Below, piece by piece: positions 45,651 through 54,998 of a stretch of DNA of 64,000 nucleotides. The position numbers and the translations under genes were made by a program. Within the stretch, counting starts at the first letter, position 1; each line of letters begins with the position of its first letter. This DNA comes from Brevundimonas sp. (GTDB lineage Bacteria; Pseudomonadota; Alphaproteobacteria; Caulobacterales; Caulobacteraceae): NCBI RefSeq assembly GCF_029946145.1, contig NZ_JAQSDY010000025.1, positions 1 through 64,000 on the forward strand. The letters run 5' to 3'. The notes beneath the pieces are model-generated. The model made no database searches and was not told the DNA's origin. It saw nothing but the letters and a program-made list of their open reading frames with translations.

Positions 45651-47315
45651 TTACCGCCGCTGGTTCGCGCTCGGAGCGCGCGCCGGGCCAAATTCCGAAC
45701 CCGGCATCCATTCGGGCCAGTCGCGGCTGTTGGCCAGGTCGCGGCCGATGTTGAAGATCAGTTCCAGATCCTCGACCTGACCGCGCAGGTCCCAGTCGGC
45801 CGACCATTCGTCATCGGCCTGGTGATAGCGGCGCGCGCCGTATTCCGACCGGGCCGCGTCGCGCGCGGCGACGGGCTCGTCACGGAAGGCGCCGCCGCCG
45901 TCGACATAGGCCATGGGCACGCCGCGCTTGGCCAGGGGGAAGTGGTCCGAGCGGAAATAGCTGCCCGAGGCCGGATTGCTGTCGGGCCTGGCGGTGCGGC
46001 CCTGACGCATCGCCTCGGCGGTGACGCGGGCGTCCAGGTTCGACTGGCCCGAGCCGATGATGTCCACGTCGGCCACGCGGCCATAGACGTTCATGGCGTC
46101 GATGTTGAAGCCCGCCACGGTGGTGGCCAGCGGCCAGACCGGATTGGCGGCGTAGAATTCCGAACCCAGAAGCCCGCTCTCTTCACCGGTGAAGCTGATC
46201 ATCACGATCGACCGCTCCGGGCGTGGACCGGCGGCCCAGAGGCGCGCCAGCTCCAGCAGGCCGGCGGTGCCCGTCGCATTGTCCACGGCGCCGTTGAAGA
46301 TGGCGTCGCCGTTGGCGTCGGGCTCGCCCACGCCGATGTGATCCCAGTGGCCGGTGTACAGGATCGTCTCTTCCGGATGGGTCGTGCCCGGCAGGCGGGC
46401 GATGACGTTGCGGGTGGTGACCCGGCTGGTCGCCACGTCGAACATGGCGCTGAAGGTCGCGCCGGCCAGTTCGACCGGTCGGAAGTCGCGGCCCCGGGCG
46501 CTGGTCTTCAGCGCCTCAAAATCCTGACCCGCGCGGCGGAACAGGTCCACCGCGACGTCGCGCTGCATCCAGGCTTCCACCGGCACGCGCTCGGCGGCGG
46601 CGTTGGCGCGGACGATGTCGAACTGCGGACCCGACCAGCTGTTCTGGACGGTGGCCCAGCCGTACGAGGCCGGCGCCGCTTCGTGCACGATGATGACGCC
46701 GGCGGCGCCCTGGCGGGCCGCCTCCTCGTATTTGTAGGTCCAGCGGCCGTAGTAGGTCATGGCCCGGCCGTTGAAGGTGTCGAGCGCCGGCTCCTCGAAG
46801 TCGGCGTCATTGACCAGCACGACGATGACCTTGCCGCGCACGTCCACGCCCTTGAAGTCATCCCAGTTCCGCTCGGGCGCCTTGATGCCATAGCCGACGA
46901 AGACCAGCGGCTTGTCCATCAGCATGACGTGGTCGCCCGGCAGGCGGGTCGAGATCGTGATCTGCTGGCCCTGGTTCAGCGGGATCGATGCGTCGCCGAC
47001 CTTGAACTGCGCCTGGACGTTGGAGGCGGTAAAGCGGTTCAGCGCCACGTCCTGGGTCCACGATCCGTTGGCGCCGCCGGGCTGGAAGCCAGCCGCCGCA
47101 TACTGTTCGCTGAGGTAGCGGACGGTCATGTCCTCGGCCGGCGTGGCGATGCCGCGGCCCTGATATTCGTCGCTGGCCAGCACGCGCACATGCTCGGACA
47201 GGCGGGCCGTGTCGAAACTGGCGGCGGGCGGGGCGGCGGCCCCTCCCTCCATGGTCGCGCAGGCGGACAACAGGGCGCCGGCGGCAAGCACGGCGGCGGT
47301 CGGGAACAGACGCAT
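45651..47315 (-). CDS. M28 family zinc peptidase, lipoprotein (copy 2)
   Basis: A 554-residue paralogue of the neighbouring gene. The N-terminal signal ends in the lipobox LSAC (Cys about 19), so this copy is probably membrane-anchored whereas the other is soluble. LASDEYQGRGIATPAED, a PA-like insert, then YTGHWDHIGV, DNATGTAGLLE, GEESGLLGS and SDHFPLAKRG form the M28 domain. The ATG at 47315 was chosen for the signal; a GTG 12 bases upstream is possible. Confidence 0.9.
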   Translation of the reverse strand: MRLFPTAAVLAAGALLSACATMEGGAAAPPAASFDTARLSEHVRVLASDEYQGRGIATPAEDMTVRYLSEQYAAAGFQPGGANGSWTQDVALNRFTASNVQAQFKVGDASIPLNQGQQITISTRLPGDHVMLMDKPLVFVGYGIKAPERNWDDFKGVDVRGKVIVVLVNDADFEEPALDTFNGRAMTYYGRWTYKYEEAARQGAAGVIIVHEAAPASYGWATVQNSWSGPQFDIVRANAAAERVPVEAWMQRDVAVDLFRRAGQDFEALKTSARGRDFRPVELAGATFSAMFDVATSRVTTRNVIARLPGTTHPEETILYTGHWDHIGVGEPDANGDAIFNGAVDNATGTAGLLELARLWAAGPRPERSIVMISFTGEESGLLGSEFYAANPVWPLATTVAGFNIDAMNVYGRVADVDIIGSGQSNLDARVTAEAMRQGRTARPDSNPASGSYFRSDHFPLAKRGVPMAYVDGGGAFRDEPVAARDAARSEYGARRYHQADDEWSADWDLRGQVEDLELIFNIGRDLANSRDWPEWMPGSEFGPARAPSANQRR

Positions 47316-47425
47316 GGACGGATACACCCTCGGTCGATGACAGGACGGGGCGGACCCTAGGGCGCCGTCCGAGGGCTGTCGATGCGGCCGCGCCCCGCCG
47401 GCGCCGGAGCGGGTCCTGGCGCATG

Positions 47426-47457
47426 AAAAACCCGCCGGAGCGCGAGGCTCCGGCGGG
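47426..47457 (-). terminator. Intrinsic terminator of petABC
   Basis: An 11-base-pair stem, CCCGCCGGAGC / GCTCCGGCGGG, with a five-base loop, is followed on the minus strand by five U residues (plus-strand AAAAA at 47426-47430). It lies about 27 bases after the petC stop. Confidence 0.88.
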
Positions 47458-47484
47458 TCCTTCCGGTGTCGGTGTCGGCGGGCC

Positions 47485-48357
47485 CTAGTGGGCGACGCCC
47501 TTCCAGATCCGGCGGTAGCTCACATAGGTGATCCCCGCGAACAGGAACAGGAAGATCAGCACGCCCAGACCGGCCTGCTTGCGCTGGACCTGCTTGGGGT
47601 CCGAGGCCCAGGCGATATAGGCCGCCACGTCCCGGGCCATCTGGTCGACCGAGGCGTTGGTGCCGTCGTCATAGGTCACCTGGCCGTCCATCAACGGGTT
47701 CGGCATGGCGATGAAGCCGCCCGGCGGCACATGGGCGCCGTCGGGCATGAACGGCGTCAGGTCGCCGGCCATGTAGACGTTGTAGTATTGTCCCGGCCGG
47801 ATCTGCAGGCCGGTCGGGACCGCCTCATAGCCGGTCAGCAGCGAATAGATGTAGTTCGCGCCGCCATGGCGGGCCTTGGCCATCACCGACAGATCGGGCG
47901 GCGCCGCCCCGCCGTTCGCCGCGGCCGCGGCCGTGGCGTTCGGATACGGACTGGGGAAGCGGTCGGCGGCGGTGCCGTCGCGCATCACCGGCTCGCCGGT
48001 TTCGGTATCGATGTCCGCGATCTGGACCTCTTTGGCCAGCGCCTTGACGTAGCGGTTCTCGGCCGGATTGGCCTGATGCGCGTCGAAGAAGGGCCCGCCC
48101 GGCTCGGCCAGGGTGCGGAAATGCATCAGGTTCATGCTGTGGCACGAGGAACAGACCTCGCGGTAGACCTTGTAGCCCCGTTGCAGCTGGCCCTGCTGGA
48201 AGGCGCCGAACGGACCATCGAAGCTGAAGCCGCCGTCGCGCAGCTTGTGAGCGGCGCCTGCGGCCATCGCCGGTTGGGCGACAAACGCCAGGCCGGCGGC
48301 CGCTGCGATCAGGACCAGGGTCTTCTTCATGGCGCGGATATTCGTCTGGAGGGTCAT
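47485..48357 (-). CDS. petC: Cytochrome c1 of the bc1 complex
   Basis: Haem c subunit of ubiquinol:cytochrome c reductase. The 290-residue protein has a signal peptide (TLVLIAAAAGLAFVAQPAMA), the haem site CSSCH at 69-73, conserved PPDLSVMAKAR, a likely axial Met in the GDLTPFMPDG/GGFIAMPNPL region, and a C-terminal membrane anchor (LGVLIFLFLFAGITYVSY). The ATG at 48357 is listed; ATG 48330 (MKKTLVL) is an equally good alternative. It is the last gene of petABC. Confidence 0.95.
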   Translation of the reverse strand: MTLQTNIRAMKKTLVLIAAAAGLAFVAQPAMAAGAAHKLRDGGFSFDGPFGAFQQGQLQRGYKVYREVCSSCHSMNLMHFRTLAEPGGPFFDAHQANPAENRYVKALAKEVQIADIDTETGEPVMRDGTAADRFPSPYPNATAAAAANGGAAPPDLSVMAKARHGGANYIYSLLTGYEAVPTGLQIRPGQYYNVYMAGDLTPFMPDGAHVPPGGFIAMPNPLMDGQVTYDDGTNASVDQMARDVAAYIAWASDPKQVQRKQAGLGVLIFLFLFAGITYVSYRRIWKGVAH

Positions 48358-48365
48358 GGTCGCGA

Positions 48366-49694
48366 TCAGCCCTTCTTCTCGGGCGAGGCCGGGGCCGCCG
48401 CCGTCATGGCGTCGCCGCCCGACAGCACCGGTTCCGAAATCGTCGCCGGAATGGATTTCGGCGTCTCGCGCAGGCCGACCAGCGGCATGATGATCAGGAA
48501 GAAGGCGAAGTAGTAGAGCGTCGCCAGGCGGGTCAGCCACAGATAGCTGTTCAGGTCGCCGTCGATCAGGATGAAGGTCTTGAAGGTGCCGATCACCGGC
48601 GCATCAGGCAGCTGCGCCCCGCACCAGCCCAGGATCAGGCCGACCGCCACGAAGATCAGGAAGAAGACCTTCATGGTCGGACGATAGCGCATCGACCGGA
48701 CCTTGGACGTATCCAGCCAGGGCAGCACGAACAGCACGCCGATCGAGCCGAACATGGCCACCACGCCGCCGAACTTGTCCGGAACGGCCCGCAGGATCGC
48801 GTAGAACGGCAGCATGTACCACTCGGGCACGATGTGCGCCGGCGTCACCAGCGGGTTGGCCGGAATGTAGTTGTCGGCGTGACCCAGGGCGTTCGGCATG
48901 AAGAAGACGAACACGGCGAACAGGATCATGAACAGGATGATGGCGAAGCCGTCCTTGACCGTGAAATACGGGTGGAACGGGACCATGTCCTTCTTCTCCC
49001 GATCCTTGGGGATCAGGATGCCGACCGGGTTGTTCTGACCGGCCGCGTGCAGGGCCCACAGGTGCAGCACCACGCAGCCGGCGATGACGAACGGCAGCAG
49101 ATAGTGCAGCGAGAAGAAGCGGTTCAGGGTGGCGTTGTCGATCGCCGGGCCGCCGCGCAGCCAGATCAGGACCGGCTCGCCGACGACCGGGATGGCCCCG
49201 ATCAGATTGGTGATCACCTCGGCGCCCCAGTAGGACATCTGGCCCCACGGCAGGACGTAGCCCAGGAAGGCGGTGGCGATCATCAGGAAGAAGATCAGGC
49301 AGCCGACGATCCAGATCATCTCGCGCGGCGCCTTGTACGAGCCGTAGTACAGGCCGCGCAGCATGTGCAGATAGACCGCGATGAAGAACATCGAGGCCCC
49401 GTTGGCGTGGGTATAGCGGATCAGGTCGCCGCCGTTGACGTCACGCATGATGCGCTCGACCGAGGCGAAGGCCATTTCGGTGTTGGGCACATAGTGCATG
49501 GCCAGGATGACGCCCGTGGCGATCTGCACGACCAGGCAGAGGGCCAGGATGCCGCCGAAGGTCCACCAGTAGTTGAGGTTCCTCGGGGTCGGCAGCGACA
49601 TGTAGTCGGCGCCGAAGCGTACGATCGGCAGCCGGGTGTCGAGCCATTTCTCGATGCCGGTCTTGGGGACGTAGGTGGATTCGTGATCGCTCAT
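48366..49694 (-). CDS. petB: Cytochrome b of the bc1 complex
   Basis: Haem b subunit carrying the quinol oxidation and reduction sites. The 442-residue protein has eight or more membrane helices, paired His residues ([20 protein letters not shown] and [17 protein letters not shown]), [14 protein letters not shown] and the Qo [14 protein letters not shown] (PEWY) motif. It starts 11 bases after the petA stop. Confidence 0.97.
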   Translation of the reverse strand: MSDHESTYVPKTGIEKWLDTRLPIVRFGADYMSLPTPRNLNYWWTFGGILALCLVVQIATGVILAMHYVPNTEMAFASVERIMRDVNGGDLIRYTHANGASMFFIAVYLHMLRGLYYGSYKAPREMIWIVGCLIFFLMIATAFLGYVLPWGQMSYWGAEVITNLIGAIPVVGEPVLIWLRGGPAIDNATLNRFFSLHYLLPFVIAGCVVLHLWALHAAGQNNPVGILIPKDREKKDMVPFHPYFTVKDGFAIILFMILFAVFVFFMPNALGHADNYIPANPLVTPAHIVPEWYMLPFYAILRAVPDKFGGVVAMFGSIGVLFVLPWLDTSKVRSMRYRPTMKVFFLIFVAVGLILGWCGAQLPDAPVIGTFKTFILIDGDLNSYLWLTRLATLYYFAFFLIIMPLVGLRETPKSIPATISEPVLSGGDAMTAAAPASPEKKG

Positions 49695-49705
49695 CGGTCT
49701 CGCCC

Positions 49706-50248
49706 TCAGCCGATCTTGATGCGGGTGTCGGAGAGGTAATCATACTCCGGCACGACGAGGTTCTTGGGCGCGGGTCCCTTACGGATGCGGCCCGAGGTGT
49801 CGTAGTGCGAGCCGTGGCAGGGGCAGAACCAGCCGCCGAAATCGCCCGAACCGAAGGTGGGGATGCAGCCCAGGTGGGTGCAGTTGCCCAGCAGGACCAG
49901 ATATTGCTGGTGACCGGCCTTGATGCGGTCGCCGTCGGTCTGCGGGTCCTTCAGGGCCGACAGCGGCGTCGCCACGGCTTCCTGGATTTCCCGGGGCGTG
50001 CGGTAGCGCACGAACACCGGCTTGCCCTGCCATTTGATGACGACCTGCTGGCCTTCCTGGACCTTGCTCATGTCGAACTCGATCGACGCCAGCGCCAGGG
50101 TGTCGGCGGCGGGGTTCATCGAATTGATCAGCGGCCAGACCAGCATGGCCCCGGCGCCGACGGCGGCCGCACCGGCCGCGATGTGGATGAAGTCCCGGCG
50201 GGAGGCGTCGCCGCCTTCACCGTTCTCAGTCACGACCGATTCGGCCAC
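49706..50248 (-). CDS. petA: Rieske iron-sulfur subunit of the bc1 complex
   Basis: Carries the 2Fe-2S cluster that takes electrons from ubiquinol. The 180-residue protein has a twin-arginine-type N terminus ([18 protein letters not shown]), which serves as signal and anchor, and the cluster ligands Cys123/His125 (CTHLGC) and Cys142/His145 (CPCHGS); Cys128 and Cys144 form the disulfide. It starts with GTG behind a strong GAGGAG. First gene of the leftward petABC operon. Confidence 0.97.
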   Translation of the reverse strand: MAESVVTENGEGGDASRRDFIHIAAGAAAVGAGAMLVWPLINSMNPAADTLALASIEFDMSKVQEGQQVVIKWQGKPVFVRYRTPREIQEAVATPLSALKDPQTDGDRIKAGHQQYLVLLGNCTHLGCIPTFGSGDFGGWFCPCHGSHYDTSGRIRKGPAPKNLVVPEYDYLSDTRIKIG

Positions 50249-50444
50249 GTCTTACTCCTCGTGCGCCGTGATCCGCGCCCGGAAAGGGGTGCGGCGGGGA
50301 CGGCATGGATGCTTTAGCGGCTTCCCTTCGGTCTGGCCCGGCCCGGCGTTGCGGCTCATCGCCGCAAACTGGACCGCCTCCTTGAGAAACAGTCGCAATT
50401 CGAGCCGCGACAGACCCCCAGGCCGCGCGTATGAGGGCCTTAGA

Positions 50445-50891
50445 ATGCGTCTCGCCCTTTTTCAACCAGCCATTCCGCAGAACGTGGGCGCCTGCATCCG
50501 TCTGGGCGCCTGTTTCGGCGTGGAATTGCACGTCATCGAGCCGACCGGCTTCCGTTTCGACGACCGGGCGATGAAGCGCGCGGCGCTGGACTACGGCCCT
50601 CTGGGCCACATGACGCGGCACGCCGGCTGGGACGCGTTCCAGCGCGATCGCGGCCCCGGCCGCCTGGTCCTGTTCACGACGCAGGGGGCGGCGCCCCTGA
50701 ACGATTTCGCCTTCCAGCCCGACGACACCCTGCTGTTCGGCAGCGAACCCTCGGGCGCCCCGGACCATGTGCACGCGGCGGCCGACGCGCGCGTGGTGAT
50801 TCCCATCCAGCCCGGGGCCCGCTCGCTGAACCTGTCGGTCAGCGCCGGCATCGCCCTGTGGGAAGGGCTGCGCCAGACCGCGACCGCCTGA
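50445..50891 (+). CDS. trmL: TrmL, tRNA (cytidine/uridine-34 2'-O)-methyltransferase
   Basis: SPOUT-family enzyme that methylates the wobble base of tRNA-Leu species. The 148-residue protein begins MRLALFQPAIPQNVGACIRL. It has FGSEPSGAPDHVH, IPIQPGARSLNLSVSAGIAL and the knotted C-terminal fold. The ATG at 50445 starts the fold directly. It is divergent from petA. Confidence 0.93.
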   Translation: MRLALFQPAIPQNVGACIRLGACFGVELHVIEPTGFRFDDRAMKRAALDYGPLGHMTRHAGWDAFQRDRGPGRLVLFTTQGAAPLNDFAFQPDDTLLFGSEPSGAPDHVHAAADARVVIPIQPGARSLNLSVSAGIALWEGLRQTATA

Positions 50892-50900
50892 AACAGCCCG

Positions 50901-51695
50901 TCATCGCAGGCGCGCGATCCCGGCGTCGATCTGTTCCGGCGCGATCTCGCCGACATGAGCCCTGGCCAGCCGGCCGTCCGGACCGAGGAACAGGGTGACG
51001 GGCAATCCCGCCGTGCCGTAGTGGCGCGGCACGGCCATGGCCGGATCCAGCAGCACATTGTCGACCTCCAGCCCGGCCTCTTCCAGCCAGCCGGCGACCT
51101 TCGCCGGTCCCTCGCCCTGGTTGACGAATAGGAAGCGGACGTCCGGATGGGCGTCCTGCGCCCGCGCCAGCGCCGGCATCTCGCGACGACACGGCGGGCA
51201 CCAACTGGCCCACAGATTGATGACGGTCGGACGCCCGTCGACGGTTGCCAGATTCACCGCCCCGCCCTCCAGACGGGCCAGGGTCATCGACGGCGCCGCG
51301 ACCGGCTCCGTGCCCGACGTCAGCCGCTCCGTCGCGGTCCAGGCCAGGGCGCAGGCGATCACCGGCGCCGCCGCCCACAGCATCAGCCGCCGCTCGCGCA
51401 GCATGACGACCGCGGCCACGGCGACCGGCAGCAGCGCCCAGGGCCAGATGAATCCGCCCTGCCACACCGCCGCCGCCCTCAGCGGGTCGTCGGCGAAATA
51501 GCTCCAGTGGGTGATCACATGGGCCAGCCGCGCCGCGCCCAGCCCGCCCAGCGCCGCCGCCGTGCTCCATCCATTGAAGCGCGGGCTGACCCGGCTCGCC
51601 AGCACGCCTGTCCCCAGCAGGAAGACGGCCACGCCGACGATGATGGCGAATCGTTCGCCCGACAGGACCAGCGGCCCCAGTTCGATCGCGTTCAT
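50901..51695 (-). CDS. TlpA-like thioredoxin fused to a membrane domain
   Basis: A 264-residue protein. The first about 120 residues hold three or four membrane segments in a pattern resembling a shortened Lgt (prolipoprotein diacylglyceryl transferase) domain. The last about 130 form a TlpA/ResA-like thioredoxin domain with Cys166 and Cys169 (WASWCPPCRREMP). The domain would face the periplasm and reduce or oxidise thiols, for example in cytochrome c maturation. It is coupled to the methyltransferase gene by a four-base overlap. Confidence 0.85.
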   Translation of the reverse strand: MNAIELGPLVLSGERFAIIVGVAVFLLGTGVLASRVSPRFNGWSTAAALGGLGAARLAHVITHWSYFADDPLRAAAVWQGGFIWPWALLPVAVAAVVMLRERRLMLWAAAPVIACALAWTATERLTSGTEPVAAPSMTLARLEGGAVNLATVDGRPTVINLWASWCPPCRREMPALARAQDAHPDVRFLFVNQGEGPAKVAGWLEEAGLEVDNVLLDPAMAVPRHYGTAGLPVTLFLGPDGRLARAHVGEIAPEQIDAGIARLR

Positions 51696-52324
51696 CCCGC
51701 CGTCGGCTTTCGCTTCATCGCCACCAGGTCGATCAGGGCGGACGGACCGACGTGGCCCGACCCCTCCGCGATATCCGCGTCATAGCTGGCCAGGGAAACC
51801 ACCTCCATGTCGGCGAAGGCGTCGCGCAGCAGGGCCTCGGTGTAGAGGTTCTCCACCTGCCCCGGCCCGCCCGTGCCATAGGCCAGCTGTTCCGGCCGAT
51901 AGCCCTCGAGCAGCAGCAGGCCGCCCGGCTTCAGCGCCTGCTTCATCCGGGCGAACAGCCGGTCGCGCATGTCGGGCGGCGCGAACTGGATGAAGACGCC
52001 GACCACCACGTCGAACGCCTCCACCGGCCAGTCCCACGTCTCAAGGTCGGCCAGCCGGGCGTCGACCTCGACTCCGTGACGGGCGGCCAGAGCCCGCGCC
52101 TTGGCCACCGCCCGCGGCGAGATGTCGGTGCTGGTCACCGTCAGCCCCTGGCGAGCCAGCCAGACGCCGTTGCGGCCCTCGCCGTCCGCCACCGCCAGCG
52201 CCGTCATGCCCGGCCGCAGCCGGTCCGCCTGTCGCGGCAGAAAGGCGTTCGGCTGCTCGCCGAACAGATAGGATTCGTCGCCATAGCGGCCGTCCCAGAA
52301 GGCGCGGGCCTGTTCGGGGGTCAT
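51692..52324 (-). CDS. Class I SAM-dependent methyltransferase
   Basis: A 210-residue methyltransferase of the TehB/thiopurine-like group. It begins FWDGRYGDESYLFGEQPNAF, then the SAM-binding MTALAVADGEGRNGVWLA (motif I), VTSTDISPRAVAKARALA and LLLEGYRPEQ. TehB-type enzymes methylate tellurite or thiols, but the substrate here is unknown. It ends on the TlpA fusion start. Confidence 0.85.
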   Translation of the reverse strand: MTPEQARAFWDGRYGDESYLFGEQPNAFLPRQADRLRPGMTALAVADGEGRNGVWLARQGLTVTSTDISPRAVAKARALAARHGVEVDARLADLETWDWPVEAFDVVVGVFIQFAPPDMRDRLFARMKQALKPGGLLLLEGYRPEQLAYGTGGPGQVENLYTEALLRDAFADMEVVSLASYDADIAEGSGHVGPSALIDLVAMKRKPTAG

Positions 52325-52373
52325 GATTGTCCTTTCCGGATCGAGCGGCGCCGGTCGCCGCGGTCTCGCACGC

Positions 52374-54467
52374 TCATCGCAAGGCCGCCTTCAGCGTCAC
52401 GAACGCCCCGCGTCCGGCGCCGGGCAGGCGCTCGCCCAGGGCGACGTCGGAGTCCGCCACCCGGTTCCGTCCCGCCAGATGGGCGCGATAGTCGCGGTCG
52501 AACAGGTTTTCCACGCCAGCCTCCAGTTGCAGACCCGACCGCGGACGCCACTCGCCGCGCAGGTTGACCAGGGCATGGCCGCCGCTCGGCGTCTCGTCGT
52601 TGCCCGCCGAGACATGGGTCTGGCGCAGCGTTCCCGCCACCTCGGCCCCGACGGACCAGTCCGTCTCGTCCCAGGTCGCGGCCAGCCGCAGGGTCGGCGG
52701 GGCGATCCGGTACAGGTCGTCGCTCACGTCCCGGCGCTTGCCGCGCACGAGGCTGGCGACCCCGTCGAGGCGCAGGCGGTCGGTGACCTGCAGGCCGAAG
52801 TCCATGTCGAAGCCGTACAGCGCCGCATCGACATTGGCGAAGCGCAGCGGCGTGGGGTCCCCGCTCATGGCCGCGACCATCTCGAGCCGCGTGTCGGCCA
52901 CGCCCGGGGTGGCGTCGAACGGCACGCCCTGGATGTAGTCGTCGACCCGGCGATAGTAGATCGTCGGACGGGCCCAGGCCGCCCCCCGCAGCCAGTCGAA
53001 CCCGCCCTCGACGATCCACGCCGTCTCGGGTCGAAGGGTCCGGTCCCCGACGTAGATGTTGCCGTCCGCCAGGCCGCCGCTCGCCTCGGTCGGCATCCAC
53101 GAGAACCGCTCGACCGCATTCGGCGCGCGCGTCTTGCGCGCCAGGGTCAGGCGCGGGGTGAAATCGCCGAGGTCGCGCCAGAAGCGGGCGGCCAGGTCCG
53201 CGGTCCCGCCGCCCCAGTCCCGGTCGCCGGCGTTGAAGGCGGCCGCCAGAAGGGTCGGTCCCGCGGGCACGGCGGATCCCGTCCAGGCTTCGCCGGCCGA
53301 GGCCCGGTGCGCGTCCGCCCTTACGCCCAGTTCCGCCTCCACGCCCCTGACGGCGCCGCGCCACTCCAGGTGGCCGCCGAGGCGGGACACCTCGATCCCG
53401 GGCAGGGAGCCGACCACGAAATCGGGGTTGTCCGGATGGGTGATGACCACGGACTTGTCTGCCTGTTCAAAGTCCGCGCCGACGCTCAGGCTGCGCGTGG
53501 GAGACCCGAAGACCAGCCGCGCCTCCCCGACCACGGTCTCGGCGTCGGCCAGCGACAGCCGGCGCATCGAGGCCATGGCCGGCGCCGGGCGCAGGCTGAA
53601 ATTGTCCATCCCGTGCTCGACCCGGACATGGCCCAGCGACGCCTCCAGCCGCACCGTCGACTCCGCCGGGCTGGCGAAGCTCAGGCGGGCGAAGTCGGTG
53701 TCGAAATAAAGGATGTCCAGGGCGAACGGCGGCGTCCCGGTCGGGCCGGTCTCCTGCGCCCGCAGGTCCAGCCCCAGTTCGTCGTGCGCGCCGCGCCAGC
53801 CGGCCGAGAGCCCCCAGGTGTCCCGCCGGAAGCCGCTGTCGCGGACCACGCCGCCCGGGAAGCGCATGTCGCCGCCGGTCTCCCGGGCGCCCAGCAGGTT
53901 CACGCGGAAGCGTTCGCTGGCCATCCCGGCCACGCCGCCGAAGCTGCGGCTGTCGTCGACCGAACGATAGCCGGCGGTCAGGTCATACGCGGGCGCGAAC
54001 GCCGCCCCCTCGCCGAAGCCGACCTCCTTCAGCCGCGCGTTGACGCCGCCGGCCAGGGCCGGGCCGTTGCGCACCGGGCTGATCCCGCGGTCGACCTCGA
54101 CGCTGGCGACCAGCGGCATCGGCGCATAGTGCAGCGGCGGGTCCATGGCGTTGGGTCCGCCGCTGTGGAAGCGCTGGCTGTTGACGCGGGTCAGAACCCG
54201 CTCGCCGAACAGGCCCCGGTACTGGACCTGGCCGGACAGGCCGCCGTTGTCGATCAGGGCCGCGCCGGGCAGGCGGGCGACAAGACCGGCGCTGTCGGGC
54301 GCCGCCGCGGCCAGGCCCTCGGGCCGGATGGCGTGGATCGCTGTGTCGGTGCGAACGCCGGTGACGATAATCTCGTCGAGCAGGGCGGCGTCCTGCGCAT
54401 GGGCGGGAACGGCGGCCATCAGGGGCGCGCCAAGCAGCAAGGCGCAGGCCCCGGGGGTCATTCTCAT
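52374..54467 (-). CDS. TonB-dependent outer-membrane receptor
   Basis: A 697-residue receptor. A signal peptide (ACALLLGAPLMAAVPAHAQ) is followed by a TonB-box-like DEIIVTGVRTDT, a plug domain (about 45-160, YRGLFGERVLTRVNSQRF) and a 22-stranded barrel ending in LFDRDYRAHL and a terminal aromatic-poor strand. Methionine/histidine-containing loops and the DUF2946 gene 91 bases upstream fit the copper-type receptors (OprC-like), so metal uptake is likely; the ligand is not proven. The ATG at 54467 was chosen for its signal peptide. Confidence 0.88.
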   Translation of the reverse strand: MRMTPGACALLLGAPLMAAVPAHAQDAALLDEIIVTGVRTDTAIHAIRPEGLAAAAPDSAGLVARLPGAALIDNGGLSGQVQYRGLFGERVLTRVNSQRFHSGGPNAMDPPLHYAPMPLVASVEVDRGISPVRNGPALAGGVNARLKEVGFGEGAAFAPAYDLTAGYRSVDDSRSFGGVAGMASERFRVNLLGARETGGDMRFPGGVVRDSGFRRDTWGLSAGWRGAHDELGLDLRAQETGPTGTPPFALDILYFDTDFARLSFASPAESTVRLEASLGHVRVEHGMDNFSLRPAPAMASMRRLSLADAETVVGEARLVFGSPTRSLSVGADFEQADKSVVITHPDNPDFVVGSLPGIEVSRLGGHLEWRGAVRGVEAELGVRADAHRASAGEAWTGSAVPAGPTLLAAAFNAGDRDWGGGTADLAARFWRDLGDFTPRLTLARKTRAPNAVERFSWMPTEASGGLADGNIYVGDRTLRPETAWIVEGGFDWLRGAAWARPTIYYRRVDDYIQGVPFDATPGVADTRLEMVAAMSGDPTPLRFANVDAALYGFDMDFGLQVTDRLRLDGVASLVRGKRRDVSDDLYRIAPPTLRLAATWDETDWSVGAEVAGTLRQTHVSAGNDETPSGGHALVNLRGEWRPRSGLQLEAGVENLFDRDYRAHLAGRNRVADSDVALGERLPGAGRGAFVTLKAALR

Positions 54468-54558
54468 GGTTCTGGACTCGATCTGAAGGTCGCCGGTCTG
54501 GCGACAGAAGGCGCCGCGCATCCGTCAACGACGGGGCGGCCCGGCAGGGGTGCAGGCT

Positions 54559-54939
54559 TCAGATCGACAGGGGTGGCGCGCGCGCCGGCGGAGGTGGTCC
54601 TTCGGAACGGTCGGCCGCCGGCGGGTCGCGAAGGACGGACGCGGACTCGCGGACGATGGCCATGACCACGGGCCGCGGCAGCGGCGGCGGATCGGCCGGA
54701 CCCGCGACCGATCCCGTCGCGGCGAAGGCGCAAACCGGCGCCGGGCCCGCGGGCCCCTCGTCGTCAGGCCCGCCGCCGGCCCCGGCCGGCGCGGCCGGGC
54801 CGCAGATCACGAGATGGAAGCTGTCGCCGCCCGGGTCCGGCATATAGCCGGCGGGAATCAGGGCCCGCAGGGTGAACGTGAACAGCAGGGCGAGCAGCGT
54901 CGCCGCGAATCCTGCTGTATGGCGTCCCCCGGAATACAT
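54559..54939 (-). CDS. DUF2946 family protein
   Basis: A 126-residue protein with a hydrophobic N-terminal segment (TAGFAATLLALLFTFTLRAL), IPAGYMPDPGG and the LVICGP motif typical of DUF2946, and a long Pro/Ala-rich tail with CAFA. It lies 91 bases upstream of the TonB receptor gene on the same strand. DUF2946 genes commonly accompany copper-related TonB receptors, where they may bind or sense metal; that role is inferred. Confidence 0.75.
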   Translation of the reverse strand: MYSGGRHTAGFAATLLALLFTFTLRALIPAGYMPDPGGDSFHLVICGPAAPAGAGGGPDDEGPAGPAPVCAFAATGSVAGPADPPPLPRPVVMAIVRESASVLRDPPAADRSEGPPPPARAPPLSI

Positions 54940-54998
54940 GCCTCGCCATCGCCGCCCGGCTACGGCGAGGCAACGTGGCAGGTCGTCGCGCGCCCGCC

